Position numbers and translations under genes: made by a program. Positions 1 to 11,194 of a stretch of 64,000 nt of DNA are shown piece by piece. Source of the stretch: Whalleya microplaca (Eukaryota; Ascomycota; Sordariomycetes; Xylariales; Xylariaceae); NCBI GenBank assembly GCA_022497155.1, contig MU385713.1, forward strand, positions 1,302,001 through 1,366,000. The letters are read 5' to 3'. Numbering within the stretch: position 1 is the stretch's first letter; each line of letters opens with the position of its first letter. Under the pieces are notes generated by a model. It saw only the letters and a program-made list of their open reading frames with translations. It was not told the DNA's origin and searched no databases.

Positions 1-929
1 CATCAACGGTCATGCCTAACATGCTTGTCCAGCCCGTGGAAAACACCGAGACTACCGTGTGGGTCGAAGGGCATTGCTTCAACTTCTGCCTGAATGACAC
101 TACCTCGATCTGCGTTATATGTGACGAGCGAGCTGAAGGTGACGGGTGTTACAAGTGCTCTGGTTGCGCAGCAGTTTCACATGGACGGTGTCTCGGTTGT
201 GTCTCACTCGTCTGTCCAGTGGCTTTCAATGCTGACAAGGTACGAGCCGCTTTTGTACGTTGTTTTGCAAGTCTGCTCTACACGTACCGAAAACACTTGG
301 GCCGACCTTCGAGAGAGCAAAAAAGCCACGGTCAGATCTATGCATTTGACATGAATGGGTTCATTAAGAGCTTGCCGTACGATCAACAGGAATATGCCTC
401 AATGATGAAGGAGACGCAAGGTGCGTTTTTATGTATGCCTCTATATATATTACTTGCTAACTTCAATCTAGCTTTTAACGAATTTATTTATGAACGCGAG
501 ACGCGACCAGCGTCCAGCCCGCAAGTTCGCTTATTTGACGAGATCCTTATTGCGAAGAAGGCTCGGGGAAGCCGTGGATTGTCTTCTGGGTTGTCCCGTC
601 TTTCAACAATAAGGGCATCTCATGGGGTCTCGAGTTCTATTCCTGGACTTCAGATCCCGGGATCACGGCACGGCAGACTACCGTCGTATCTGACCGATAC
701 ATCGGATCATATTTGGCGGACTGCCAGCGTGCCCGTACCGAATGCAAAGTTCCCCGGCGAGTACCGGACGGTAACAACGAGGATGCCAGCTAAGCTGGAT
801 CCTTCGCTAATGAAGGAACCCCGTGCTATACACGGCGTGCCGCGCCCCGAGCAACGCAAAAAGGGAGTCATGCGGAAGCAGGTTCCTAGCATGATCGCCA
901 CTCCCGCGTCTCCCGTTTCTCCGAGGTGA
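1..929 (+). CDS. DENN (AEX-3) domain protein, 3' portion (5' end outside window)
   Basis: This is the C-terminal part of a fungal DENN-domain protein. DENN proteins act as Rab exchange factors or regulators in membrane traffic; that role is family knowledge. The frame is open to base 3, so the gene starts left of the window; the ATG at 12 is probably internal. A cysteine-rich zinc-finger-like segment (CVICDE, CYKCSGC, HGRCLGC) comes first. It runs into a dDENN-like segment (VRAAFVRCFASLLYTYRKHL, then FNEFIYERE). The tail is Ser/Arg/Pro-rich and looks disordered. A 51-nt intron lies at 421-471 (GTGCGT donor, TTGCTAAC branch, TAG acceptor). It is a multiple of three with no stop, so the frame reads straight through it. 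Splicing joins ETQ-A-FNEF, which restores the dDENN pattern. The stop is TGA at 927-929. The uDENN and cDENN parts are not visible. Confidence 0.75.
   Translation, partial: STVMPNMLVQPVENTETTVWVEGHCFNFCLNDTTSICVICDERAEGDGCYKCSGCAAVSHGRCLGCVSLVCPVAFNADKVRAAFVRCFASLLYTYRKHLGRPSREQKSHGQIYAFDMNGFIKSLPYDQQEYASMMKETQGAFLCMPLYILLANFNLAFNEFIYERETRPASSPQVRLFDEILIAKKARGSRGLSSGLSRLSTIRASHGVSSSIPGLQIPGSRHGRLPSYLTDTSDHIWRTASVPVPNAKFPGEYRTVTTRMPAKLDPSLMKEPRAIHGVPRPEQRKKGVMRKQVPSMIATPASPVSPR
421..471 (+). other. In-frame 51-nt intron of the DENN gene
   Basis: Donor GTGCGT, branch-like TTGCTAAC near 453 and acceptor CTAG. Because it is stop-free and divisible by three, retention would add 17 residues inside the dDENN segment instead of truncating the protein. 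Confidence 0.7.
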
Positions 930-2484
930 TAAACCCACCGGCTTGGGCAATACCGATTATTCTACATCATAATGGGACAACAACAACAAACATCTTAACT
1001 TGAGATTGTAAAATTAATAGGGTCGGGAGTGGCCGGGATCATACCCTATCGTGTACTATATCCTGAAAAAGAAGAGAGGAGACGTTTTTAACGAAAGATG
1101 CACACAACAAGAAGAAAGAAAAACATAACCAGAATCTCGCTTAAATCTGAAGGTCGCCCAACCAAAACATGCCGATAGAGTCCGCAGTTGGCGTCTGGAT
1201 GGGACGATTCGATGCATCTACGAAGATGGAGGGAGTAACAACAACATTTGCTAAGCCTTCTTCTCATCGACCCAACGATGAGAAGAAGGAGATCGAGAAG
1301 AGTGTGTGACAGAAAAGTCAGGAGAGAGAGAGAGAGATAGAGTAGCAGCAAAGGTGGTGGGTGGTGAACTTGAATATGCAGTTGTTGGCACTTGTGCAGA
1401 AAGATGATGTTGATGATGGGGGTTATAATAAATCCGTTGCACACACACACACACTACACTCAAGCATTTAGACAACCGCGAATCGAAATCGAAATCGAAA
1501 TCGAATCGAGAGACGAGATGAAAATTTGCATAGCACACTGCATCAAGCGAAGATTTTTTCTCATTTTCATCCCATTTCAAAGATATGCCATATAAGTGAA
1601 GCGTGACCTTGAACTTGAACTGTTTTTCTTGAATTGGTTTCCTCGTCGCTCCGCTTTCCTGCCTGCGGACTAACTGGGTATGGGTATACTCTAGATGCTG
1701 CTGCTTCTAGCCTTCGTTGCTGCTTCGTTGTTGATGAGACAGTCTATCGTTCTTTGGTTGGTGTCCCCTGATTCTGTGCTCGTTTGTCCATGCCGACTTT
1801 TGATGATGGTGGTGATGATGATGATAATGGTGATGATGATATTTTGCCCGAAATAAGTAATGTATGAGAGCCCCGCCGTCGTCACAAAACGCAAATAACT
1901 TTGGTGCTCCCTGATTCTGTGCTTGTGCCCATGCCGAACTTTTGATATGATGTTTGCCCGAAATAACTAACGTATGAGAGCCGTTGTCGTCACAAAACCC
2001 AAATAAGGGGCCTCTCCTATATCCATCACTCATGGAATCCCATGCTGCCCTGCCATATATGTTTGATGATAATGCATATGTACCGTACCGCACCGCACCG
2101 TATCCCATCCATCCATCCATCCATCCATACTTTTTTGCGTGTGCTCGACGGCACATCCCAGTAACCCCTGACCATGACCATGACCATGACCAAGTATTTC
2201 GGCCTCATCCGCGTCGTACCATTCATTCATTGATCATGTAGGACAGGTTATCAGTCATCTATCTCTCATGTCTCTCCCTCTCGTCCCATCCCGATCCGAT
2301 CTGATCCCCGATCCGATTCCCGCCGTCGTGCTACCAAAGGAAACAGGGGTCATCCTTTGAGCCTCGGTCCGCTCCGATCCAGCCCAGCCAGTCGATCAAT
2401 TGAAGAACCCGGACAGAGGGAAGCACGGGTAGATAGATAGATAGATAGGGGGTAGGTTAAGGGGATAGGCTGGGGGGGTTAGGC
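930..2484. repeat. Microsatellite-rich spacer between two convergent genes
   Basis: No convincing gene is visible. The stretch is full of simple repeats. There is a GA run near 1325-1342, (AC)n at 1441-1454, GAAATC units near 1481-1505 and GATG/GGTGAT units near 1800-1845. There are also five CATC units at 2106-2127, four TGACCA units at 2169-2192 and (AGAT)n at 2431-2448. It should include the 3' UTRs of the DENN gene and of YPI1. Short open frames here are repeat translations without family resemblance. Confidence 0.7.
1758..2006. repeat. Adjacent tandem duplication, two diverged copies
   Basis: The segment starting TTGGTG at 1758-1900 is followed immediately by a second copy at 1901-2006. 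Both share CTGATTCTGTGCT, CCATGCCGA, TTGCCCGAAATAA, GTATGAGAGCC and GTCACAAAAC in the same order. Copy 1 is longer mainly because of a GATG/GGTGAT expansion. Confidence 0.8.
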
Positions 2485-3276
2485 TCATGATTTCCCGCCC
2501 TCGCCCCCTTGCTGCGGCCGGGGCTTCGGCTTCGGCTGCTTCTCATACGCGTTCGGACTCGGTCTGCGCGCGCGGGCCTTGCGCTTCCCACCTCTGCTGC
2601 CTCCTCCTCCCGCACCATTACTCCCACCACTTACGCCTCCGCACTCGGGGCCATGCTCGTGATCGTGATCGTGATCGTGGTCGTGGTTGTGATTATTCTG
2701 ATTGTTCCGTTGTCTCGCACGCCGGGCCCGCTCTCGTGGGTCTTGGTCCCGGGGGTCGGAGTCACTGTCGGAGTCTGAAGACGAGGATGACGAGTCGTCG
2801 GATGAGGAGTCGTCGCTGGAGGACTCGCCTACGGCGCGGGGCGCGTGGTAGATGCAGCAGACTGTTTTTGGGGGAGGATTGTTAGTGGCTGGGGTTCTGT
2901 AGTAGTATATCCTCCTCTGTTACCCTGCTTTCCGTGCTATACTCAAGCTATATAGAAACCAGGAACGTAACATCGTGCGAATTGGACTCCAGTAAGGGGT
3001 TGTAAAGGAAGCAGAACACGTACCCTTGGAGCTCTTCCGCCCCATCCCCTCGTTATCCACCACGTTCTCGGCCCACTGCACATGGTTATCAGAGGCCGGG
3101 TGGGCGCCGCGCAGACGCAGGATCGCGGGAGCCGCGGGCGCGGGGGCACCCGTCTCCGTCTGGGTCCCGGACCCGGACGGCGCTTCCGTCTGCACTTGCG
3201 TCTGTGAGCCCTGCGCCCGGTCCCGCTGGTGCTGGCGCTGGTGGTGGTGGTGGGTGTGCGGGTTCTGGCCGGACAT
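2485..3276 (-). CDS. YPI1: Type 1 protein phosphatase regulator/inhibitor (YPI1, PPP1R11 family)
   Basis: YPI1 proteins bind the catalytic subunit of type 1 phosphatase (Glc7) in the nucleus; this is family knowledge. Exon 1 is 3276-3024 and exon 2 is 2861-2485, with a 162-nt intron (GTACGT...CAG). Splicing gives SSK-VCCIYHAPR, the family signature that follows HVQWAENVVDNEGMGRK (about residues 64-80). HVQW is the RVxF-like docking site. The 209-aa protein has a His/Gln-rich N terminus, an acidic Ser/Asp tract after VCCIYH, an alternating His-Asp stretch encoded by GTGATC repeats, and a Gly/Lys-rich tail ending in TGA at 2485-2487. It converges on the upstream DENN gene. Confidence 0.88.
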
Positions 3277-5033
3277 GTTGGGTGTGTGTATGTGTGTGCG
3301 GGATTCTGCGTCTTGTGGCTTGAGAGTGAGGTGTGTAGCTAGGTAGCTAAGGTAGCTTGGTAGCTTATGTGGTGGTGGTGGTGGTGTGAGAAAGGAGGTA
3401 GGCAGGTAGTCTACCGGTCAGAGGATTGTACGATGGTTTGGTAAGTAGAGGAGAGAAATTCGAGTCCAGGCGTGAAAGCGAGTGAGGTATATGGCGCCCC
3501 AATTAGTCAGTGAGCTACTACCATTCGGTATGTATGGCGATATCGAGGGCCCTGGTTTGGAGAACAATTGCCCCTCCTTGCCAACAAGTCGCGCACACAC
3601 ACAAAGGGGGTCTCTCAGTCGGCCGGGTCTGGTATGTATGTATGAGCCAGCTCAGCTAATCGGAGCCTTTTACACACACGCACGAACACACTCGGGGCGC
3701 GAAAAGAAGCCTCCAAAGCGCCAAAGCGTAGGTCAGGCCATAAGAGGGGAGATATCTGTTTTTTCTCGGGCTTCCAGCGTAATCTCACACCTTGGAAGCA
3801 CTGGCGTCTAGATGCAATGAGTTCGGTCTTCGAGGTTAAGTCAATGGCCGGGAATAGTCAAGTGCATGTGGCGTTCGTCGGATGCTGGCCGGACGTGGCC
3901 GGTGAAGTCAAAATTGGATTGCCCCGCGTTACGTCAGCCCACCACCCAAGTACCTGTGTAGAGGCGCTGCTAAAGCAGTTGTGAGCCAATCATATTCAAC
4001 TATTTACTACTTAGATATAATGTCCAAAAGATATATTTATTTTAATACAATCTATAATAGTGAACATTATATCTTGGCGTTTCTATAATAATTTGTTTAA
4101 CTATTTACGAAGTCCATTTTTTCCGCAATGAAGCTCAACAAATCTAAGACGTCTATGAGCGTCATTTCCCTCTTCGTGAAATCTGAGAGTTATAAGGGGC
4201 GAGTATCTCGGTAGAGATAGTCCATAGTTGATAAGGTTACACTGTGTAAGACCGTAGAAAATAGTGTATTTAAGATCGAATTCTACTCGCGAGATAGTTT
4301 TATAGTATGTATTCTAGTTTAAGGTAAAAGACTTGTAAATAACTGCTAGTTGTTTGAAAGTGCAGCTTCTCCCCTATCATACGTAGTGGTGAGATGTTAG
4401 AGCAATATACTTGAAAACGGACATAGATTGGCCTAGTCTCATTGGCATCTTATACCCTAACTATTGAGATCCATAAGTCTATGTTCCAGTTTATACCACT
4501 CCCTCCGGCGTCTCCTAAGTGGGTAACTGTTTAATAGAGAAAATTCTAGGCTTCAATCACCACTTATCTGAGAGATGTGAGTTTTGGCCAAGATAATGAA
4601 CGCCTTTCAGTTTTACTGGATAACATACACGAGTGTTCATGTTGGTCATATTATGTATATAAATAGACTACAGTTTTGTAATGCAGCGGTTCTGTTGTTT
4701 GACCTAGGTGGTTTTTATCTATCGGTGGTTCAGAAGTTTTCATACGAGAGCTTATAAATGATTTATCTGAGGATTCTATATGAAAGGCTTTCATCAAGAA
4801 GGAAGGCTCGCATATTACCATTCCAACTTATATGAGTCACTCGATTCTTCATCAAACAAGTTTCTCATAGTGCTAGCTCTACGTGTCAGGGGTTGGTTCT
4901 CCGTTGCTCGGAAGTGCCCTCCTGTATCCACCAGGTCTTGTTGTCCAAACAAGTCCCCAATGGCCTCATCGATGATGCAAACACTGGACGCTGCAGGCAC
5001 AGGCCTTCATGATGCTCTTGACCTTGCCGTGTA
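3277..5033. other. AT-rich spacer upstream of YPI1, no intact gene seen
   Basis: The first 500 bases are the YPI1 upstream region and contain GGT-rich and TAGC-rich simple sequence (about 3330-3390). From about 3990 to 4760 the DNA is strongly AT-rich with no coding signal, as expected for mutated repeat or relic DNA. The ACCTAGGT palindrome occurs at 4702-4709. Frames near 4815-5000 may be a distal relic of the decayed gene just downstream. Confidence 0.55.
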
Positions 5034-5768
5034 TCACTCTCGCCACTGACGTTGCTTTTCTACCTTGATGGTCTGCGAGACAGAATGCGCTAGCACAGTT
5101 GTTTGAGCATTTTGCTTCTGTGCCTGGCTAACAAACTTGTATCCCCATGAGAGATAATATCTCCAAGCTGCGGAGTCGAGACGATGGCTTGATAAACCAA
5201 TCGCACCGATTCTGCCCATGTTCATCAGCAAATATTCCTAATGCTCCATGCCAAAGATCATCGATGGTACCAAGGCCCGTACAGCGGGAAGCTCCCTAAG
5301 ACATTAAAGCCGCAGTTTTCGCCAGTGACCAACATCTCGCTGCCTTGCACAGCTTTAGAAGAGAAAGCAGACGCAAACTGTAAAGTCGCCTAAAACTACA
5401 ACGGCAACGGCAATGATGGGTATAATTCTTTACATGGGACGCGATGCTACCTTGTGCCATGCACATGCCACCTGTGTGAGCCTGGACGCGCTCTCAGATG
5501 CATACGAGGCATTGTGAAGGATTGTTTGGCGTTGGTGGTAGAGTCCATCACTAGGCTTCGGTGAAGCGGAGGCTACATCACGAAACGTGATGCAGAATAC
5601 ACGCCACAGACTCGTGCCAGCACCTGTCACAAATAAGGCTGCAAATGCCACAAGGAGAGTGTCAGTGTCGTCGGTTTGCTCAAGCGTCAAGGTGGATCCT
5701 AGGACTTTCCCGTAGGACCAATGCGTCCAGAAGCCAATGTGACCGGAGTACCGTGTTGAATCCGCCAC
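5034..5768 (-). pseudogene. Relict membrane protein gene (fungal uncharacterised family)
   Basis: An intact 112-codon N-terminal frame at 5768-5430 contains GFWTHWSYGKVLGSTLTL, then a membrane segment (LLVAFAALFVTGAGTSLW), then LYHQRQTILHN. As I recall, this order is typical of a large uncharacterised ascomycete multi-pass protein. A TAA interrupts the frame directly after HKVASRPM. The same frame then continues with hydrophobic IIPIIAVAVVVLGDF. Further coding-like pieces in shifted frames follow, such as SSKAVQGSEMLVTGENCG near 5320 and YKFVSQAQKQNAQTTV near 5130. I read this as a gene broken by a stop and indels. An unusual intron at the TAA is possible. The function is unknown. Confidence 0.5.
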
Positions 5769-6418
5769 AGTACGAAGAAAAGGCAGGATGAAGACTAATA
5801 AGTGAAGATGTAAATTAGAGGCAGCTATCGAGACGATTTAGTCTCGAGGAAGAAGCATAGAAAGAAGTAGGTTTTATCCCTATATATTTCTCAACCTAAA
5901 GCTTGTGTAATGAGATCGTCTTTATATTTAGTACTACCCAAGATAATGGCGCGGTCCCTGTAATCATGCGCCAATATTGTAGTTATGCATATTGAACAAA
6001 AGCATTACGCTCTTCATCCTGGTTGATCTCAACCTAAGTGTGATGGATTGTTACTCGTACAGATAAGCTGACAAGTCGGGATGGCTGTGTGTTATGAAAT
6101 ACAAGCCCTGATCCTTAGAACAAAATAGCCTCAGCATCTTTATCTATCACCAAAGTAACGTGGTATTCAGGATACAGTCATATGCACAGATCGTCAAGCG
6201 GTAAGTTTTCTAATGATTGTAATCCCTTTGAATATGTCTCAATAACTATGCTGTATAGCAATACAAGGGTCATACAGCCTAGGCATAGTGTGTTGTCTAT
6301 AGAAGTAGCATATGTATCAAACTTCAGTTAAAGAAAACTGATAGGGGAACGAGGCTATGTGGCACTATTTGCTATCAAAAAATGACAGTCTGACTTTGGC
6401 TGGGCGTTTGATCTCATC

Positions 6419-6427
6419 TATAAAAAG
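6419..6427 (+). promoter_or_regulatory. TATA box of the aspartic protease gene
   Basis: TATAAAAAG lies about 110 bp before the protease ATG at 6532, in an otherwise gene-free upstream stretch (5769-6531). The spacing suits a fungal TATA promoter with a short leader. Confidence 0.55.
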
Positions 6428-6531
6428 AGGACTTGTCGCTACTTCTTGGGATGGTCCTTTCTATTTAGAATTATGACAAGTACTCGTATTTTAGAACTAA
6501 TCATCTGTGGTCTCTTTTTTCCTCTATCACC

Positions 6532-7964
6532 ATGTTTCTGGCTTATCATCTCTTCCTGTTTTCTCTTGTTCAGGTCGTTGCATCTACTCCTCCTCCCGAA
6601 TATGGCGCTGGATCTGGTTATATACGACATTCAATAACCAGATCCGCTCGGGACTCATCAGGCAGACCAAACAGTATATCGGCCAATAAGCAAGCCGGCG
6701 GATTATTCTACACGATTACCCTCGGCTTCGGAACCCCAGCCCAGACCCTGTCGGTAGATATTGACACCGGGAGTGCCGAACTTTGGATCAACCCTATATG
6801 TAAAACAGCAGGAGACTCTCTTTGTAACAGTTTCCCGCACTTCAATTCCAGCAACAGCAGCTCATTCAATGATCTTGGTGTCACTTCCTCCATTACCTAC
6901 GGGTCAGGGGCAGTTGACATTCAATATGGCGAAGACCATGTATATGCTGGCTGTAAGCTTGATGAAAAACAGCTAGAGAATAGAGGCTGACACGCCTTGA
7001 ATAGGGGCAAATATTAGTTCGCAGGTTTTCGGCATCGCAAATCAAAGCCAGAACCTGGTCATAGGAATCCTTGGTCTAGGTCCGCCGTCGAAGGATTTCG
7101 AATTTGGCCGTCGTAGTAGTCTTCTTGAAAGTCTAGTCACGCAAGGACTAATAAATAGCCGAGCCTTCTCCCTTGACCTACAGGACCTCGACTCGAACGA
7201 TAGTAAGTCTAAGTATCGTGCTTCTACCTTCAGTATACTCTAATACCTATCGAGGCTCCATTATATTCGGCGGCGTTGATACCAAGAAGTACACTGGTAG
7301 ACTTGAGAAGTTGACAACAGATACTGGCCGGTAAGTACTCTTGTGACTTACAAAAAGCTTAACGACGATCCAGTCTCATTGTTTTCAGATACGAGATCAA
7401 TATGACCTCGCTATCCATGTCATTCTCTAACGGCACTACAACCTCCTTTCTTCGCGAGGAAAACGCTCCCGTGCTGCTTGACAGTGGTACAAGCGTGTGT
7501 GCTTTCCCCTCTGCCATTTTTGAAGCGGTACAACACGCGTTCCCAGGGGCTGCTGCTGGTAACCAGCCTGGCGATCATCTATTCGACTGCGCAGTTGGCC
7601 AGATGACCGGGGGCCTTGACTTTGAATTTGGATCCACGGTTATTCGTGTCCCATACAAGAACTTCCTCCTACCCACAAACGAGGATGGTAAATGCTCCCT
7701 AGCTATTAGTTCCATTGATGGTGAGTCCACTCCCTATTAATCCGAGATGCTGCGGATTTTTTCATACTTGGTGCTGTCAATGGCTGATTTAAGTGGTACG
7801 CAGGCCAAGGTGTCTTGGGAGACCCATTTCTCCGCTCGGCCTATGTCGTTTTCGATCAGGATAACCACCAAGTACATTTAGCGCAGGGCGCCAATTGTGG
7901 TGTCAACGTGGTCCCGATCCAGTCAGGAGCAGATTCTGTGCCCTCGATTACCGGTGCGTGTTGA
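6532..7964 (+). CDS. Secreted pepsin-like aspartic protease (A1 family, candidapepsin/yapsin type)
   Basis: This is an endopeptidase predicted to be secreted: residues 1-18 form a signal peptide (MFLAYHLFLFSLVQ...), followed by a basic propeptide. Exons: 6532-6952, 7005-7202, 7255-7330, 7389-7720 and 7804-7964; total 395 aa. The first active-site motif is DTGS (Asp78) and the second is LLDSGTS (Asp263). The flap region shows TYGSG. ILGLGP, IIFGGVD and GVLGDPFLRSAYVVFD are typical of A1 proteases. All introns are 52-83 nt. The third exon start at 7255 was preferred because the alternative acceptor at 7233 would leave a 31-nt intron. No C-terminal GPI signal is evident. The gene sits alone in an AT-rich tract, consistent with an environmentally regulated secreted enzyme. 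Confidence 0.87.
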
Positions 7965-8827
7965 AAGCGCATCGTTATGGAGGGAGCAAACTGTTTAAGC
8001 TAGAATAGCAGACTACGAATAGTGATTGAACTGTAGTCTATAAGCTAGGCGATGGGGTTTTCTGCTAGACACGAAAGTTTAGAGAATTAGCAAAACTCCG
8101 CTCTGACTTATAATCATCCATTTATAGTCATATGGCCCCTCTACTTCATAACATATGTTAGAGTGTTCTCCAAGCCTTCCCAACGTGCATGCCGCTTTGG
8201 AGCTGCGCCTGAGCGCGCAGAACCTATACCATTCAAGTATTACCTAGCTTCTCGACACCTGCCATTCTAGAAAGCCTCCTTATCAAGCACGTTCGAAACG
8301 CCATCAAATGCTCTCCCTCTCAGCTCGTAAGCCAGGTTAGCTCTACGCTGTAAACATGTCTGTAGTCCTATTCACCCGGCCTTAAGAACCAGCAGCGCCA
8401 GCGGTGGTTACCCGTGGCTAGGTTCTCAATGATCCTACGCTAGGATTTGGTAGCATCAACTCGCCTTGAGTTGATTCCAGTTAAATAGATAATCACTACC
8501 TTGACTTAATGATATTCAGATATTACTTGGTTATTCAGTACCCAAAAAGACTCCTACATGTGAATAGATGAAGGGGGAATCCGAATTGATACAAGTCAAC
8601 AAGTAGCAACTCGATTTGCCGGCAACGCTAGGTCTTGACCACTTCATGCCTACGATAAACACGCTCTCCTAGCACCTAGCCTCTATGAACTGGTACGCTT
8701 TATGAGTGGGATATCACAGATATATATAACAGCTCTACCGCCCTTTATTTACATCACATAGATTTCGTAACACAGATTTATACAACATATGCCCAACAGC
8801 ACACAACAACATCCCGCTCACCCCAAC
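7965..8827. other. Spacer between protease and GEP3 3' ends
   Basis: No coding signal. AT-rich 3' flank of the protease, then the 3' end of GEP3. Nothing repeated or structured was noticed. Confidence 0.6.
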
Positions 8828-11194
8828 TCACCACTCACCACCCCAGCTCGACCCCGCAAACGGATTCCACCCAGGCTGTGGTGTACTCTGCTTTTGCTCT
8901 TGCTCCCGGCGGCGGCGCTTCTCGAGTTTCTTGACGCCCTTCATGCTCTTGCGTGGCCGCGAGCGCGTCGACGCGGCCGTGACCTTGGGCTTGTTGAGCA
9001 GCCAGCCGTTCATGGGGCGGCGGGCCGCGATGAACTTCCCCTCGGGGCTGTACACGTCGACGACGGGCCAGTTGGGCTCGCCGTCGTCCACCGCGTGTTT
9101 CCTCTCCGCTAGTAGTTGTAGGGAGCGCGCGGCCCGGCGACTGGTGTCCTTCCGGGAGTCCCTGCCTATGGCTTCTAGTCTCTCGAGCGCGGAGAGGGCA
9201 CGCTGGGGCTGCTTGTCCTGAGGCTGAGACAGGGGGTTTTCCTCTGGGGGCGGAGCGATCGGGTTCGGTCCGTACAGATCCCGCGTGCGCACCTGCGCCA
9301 CGATCTCGACCCAGCCGACGCCCTCGATGAGGATGTCGGTGGCCAGGACGCGGTACGGCAGGCGATCGACGCTCAAGCCGATGGAGTCTCTCCTCGTCAG
9401 CGGGCCCGAGCGCTGCTTCGTGACGTCCCACCTGAGCTCGAAGGAGCCGGCGAACTTGGTCTTCGCGCCGGTCCCCTCGACCGCGATGTTGTCGATATTG
9501 ACCTCGCCGGTCTGCCCCTGGATGGCGATGGCCTTGTCGGTTCTCGACACGTGGGGCGTGATGGGCGTGAATGCGTAGGTCAGCATGATGGGCGCTGGTT
9601 CTCGTGGCGTGATGCGGATGAACCCCCCCAAAAGCAGGGATTGGCTCGGTTTCAGCGTCATTTGCGTTGGTACCATCCGCGAACGCATGATGAGAGACAA
9701 GCGGTGCTCTGGCTTGACATATTTTTCCAGCCCTGTGCGTTCCAAGCCAGGCAGATCGATCAACTCGCCCCGCCCGTTTCCGAAGGGTACACGGATGGGG
9801 GATGCCGTTGTCCCCGGAAGATCCGAAACCAGAGGCATTTCCGGATAGTTTACTTCCTTCGGCGCCCGCGGCAGGAGATATACTTCATCAGGTAGGAAGG
9901 AGTCATCACCAAGCTTCTCTTTCAACAACATATCAAGCCTTCTCGCTTCCGCGGCCTCTTCTTCGGCGTCCGGAGGTACTTTTGTTCCTACTTCTAAGTC
10001 TTCTTCCGTTGATGCAGTCTCCCCCTTGTTGGGGTTGTTCGCGCGCATATCAATTGCGATCTGATGTTTCGAAGGCGTCCAGTCCATTCTGCCCTTGGGA
10101 AAGACGGTTTCAAACAATTGACTCTTGCCGACATTGACCTTGCCAACCATCCAGCCAGCTCCACCCCGTTCCCAAATATCCTCCTTGAGCTCCTTGGTCC
10201 ACCAGCCCCTCTTGGCACTGACAACGGCCATATTGCCTAGGCGAACATCCCGTCCTGTCCGCCCTAGAGCGTCTCGAAGTACCTCTTGTAAATATGGAAA
10301 TAGTCTGTCTACTTGTTCTTTTTTCGGCGCAAGTAGGTCGGATCGGGTAATTATGAAGCTCACTTCGGTTTTCTTGTTCCTATAGAACCGGCCTGCTCTG
10401 GATCGACGATTACGCGACCTTAGAGGCGAAGCCTCGAGTAATTCAGTAATATTCGGCAATATAGACATGGGGAAATCGGCAGCGTCTAGGACGTGGTATA
10501 CATGGTTGTATTTGTATGGGGACTCTAGGACAGTGTCTCTGATAGCATCCATAGTAGGGTGGTAAATCGACTCCCCAGTATGATTATGCATCAAGTAGTG
10601 GCACCTGTCGCAAAGGGGCGGCTTTGGAGCTGGCTGATGACCTGTCTCCGTCACGGGACCAAGGCTCATGGTAAGTGCCTGCACATCCACCCCCTGTTTT
10701 TCCAACTCTTCATGGTCCAAATTCTTGAGCGCATCTTCGTATATTTTATCCTCCTGGCGAGAACGATCTGTTTCCGTTCCAGCCCCAAGGAATGTTCGAA
10801 CGGCCTTGCGACCAAGATCGAAATAGCCTGGACGGTTGGGAGCCTCGGTTTGCGACAGAGCGCCACATCCCCGGCATTGCCTCGGCAACTTATGAAGTGG
10901 TAGACCTTGATGAACACTCTTGCTAGGATCTGGGAAGGTCTTAGCGGGTGGGTAAGATTCTATGTACAAGCTCCGTGTTTGGGGTCTCCATCGTGAAGCT
11001 CGAGCTCGAGACGATGATGTGACGGTACTGAGTCCTCGACGATGCGACGGAAGACTAATCGACGGGCAAAGGAATAACGGCAACTCAACCCTTGCTGGTT
11101 GCTCTGCGATGTTGAGGGCAGAATTGAGCCATCTTGAAGATAAAGCCCGGTGCATTATACCATCTAAAGGGAGAAAATAAGAAAGATACGCCAC
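8828..11194 (-). CDS. GEP3: Mitochondrial circularly permuted GTPase, GEP3/Mtg3 (YqeH-like)
   Basis: This is the family of yeast Gep3 (genetic interactor of prohibitins 3), a mitochondrial GTPase linked to small-subunit ribosome assembly. It is a single 788-aa frame. A basic, Ser/Arg-rich N terminus is a plausible import signal; Met14 (11155) could be the true start. The YqeH-type zinc module has C107-x2-C110 and C195-x2-C198. The GTPase motifs are in permuted order: TRSD (283-286, G4-like), then GKVNVGKS (351-358, P loop), PGTT (460-463) and DLPGL (480-484). The C-terminal part is basic. It faces GET2 across a 321-bp divergent promoter. Its GC-rich 3' half produces long antisense frames, which I do not call. 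Confidence 0.88.
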   Translation of the reverse strand: MAYLSYFLPLDGIMHRALSSRWLNSALNIAEQPARVELPLFLCPSISLPSHRRGLSTVTSSSRARASRWRPQTRSLYIESYPPAKTFPDPSKSVHQGLPLHKLPRQCRGCGALSQTEAPNRPGYFDLGRKAVRTFLGAGTETDRSRQEDKIYEDALKNLDHEELEKQGVDVQALTMSLGPVTETGHQPAPKPPLCDRCHYLMHNHTGESIYHPTMDAIRDTVLESPYKYNHVYHVLDAADFPMSILPNITELLEASPLRSRNRRSRAGRFYRNKKTEVSFIITRSDLLAPKKEQVDRLFPYLQEVLRDALGRTGRDVRLGNMAVVSAKRGWWTKELKEDIWERGGAGWMVGKVNVGKSQLFETVFPKGRMDWTPSKHQIAIDMRANNPNKGETASTEEDLEVGTKVPPDAEEEAAEARRLDMLLKEKLGDDSFLPDEVYLLPRAPKEVNYPEMPLVSDLPGTTASPIRVPFGNGRGELIDLPGLERTGLEKYVKPEHRLSLIMRSRMVPTQMTLKPSQSLLLGGFIRITPREPAPIMLTYAFTPITPHVSRTDKAIAIQGQTGEVNIDNIAVEGTGAKTKFAGSFELRWDVTKQRSGPLTRRDSIGLSVDRLPYRVLATDILIEGVGWVEIVAQVRTRDLYGPNPIAPPPEENPLSQPQDKQPQRALSALERLEAIGRDSRKDTSRRAARSLQLLAERKHAVDDGEPNWPVVDVYSPEGKFIAARRPMNGWLLNKPKVTAASTRSRPRKSMKGVKKLEKRRRREQEQKQSTPQPGWNPFAGSSWGGEW

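Noticed and set aside
2030..2230. Small frames encoding WMDGWMDG or HGHGHG repeats
   Set aside because: Direct translations of CATC and TGACCA microsatellites.
7203..7233. 31-nt intron in the protease gene
   Set aside because: Too short for a fungal intron; the acceptor at 7254 gives 52 nt and the expected SIIFGG reading.
9551..10385. Several plus-strand frames opposite GEP3
   Set aside because: All lie within the GEP3 coding sequence, whose GTPase motifs are unambiguous.
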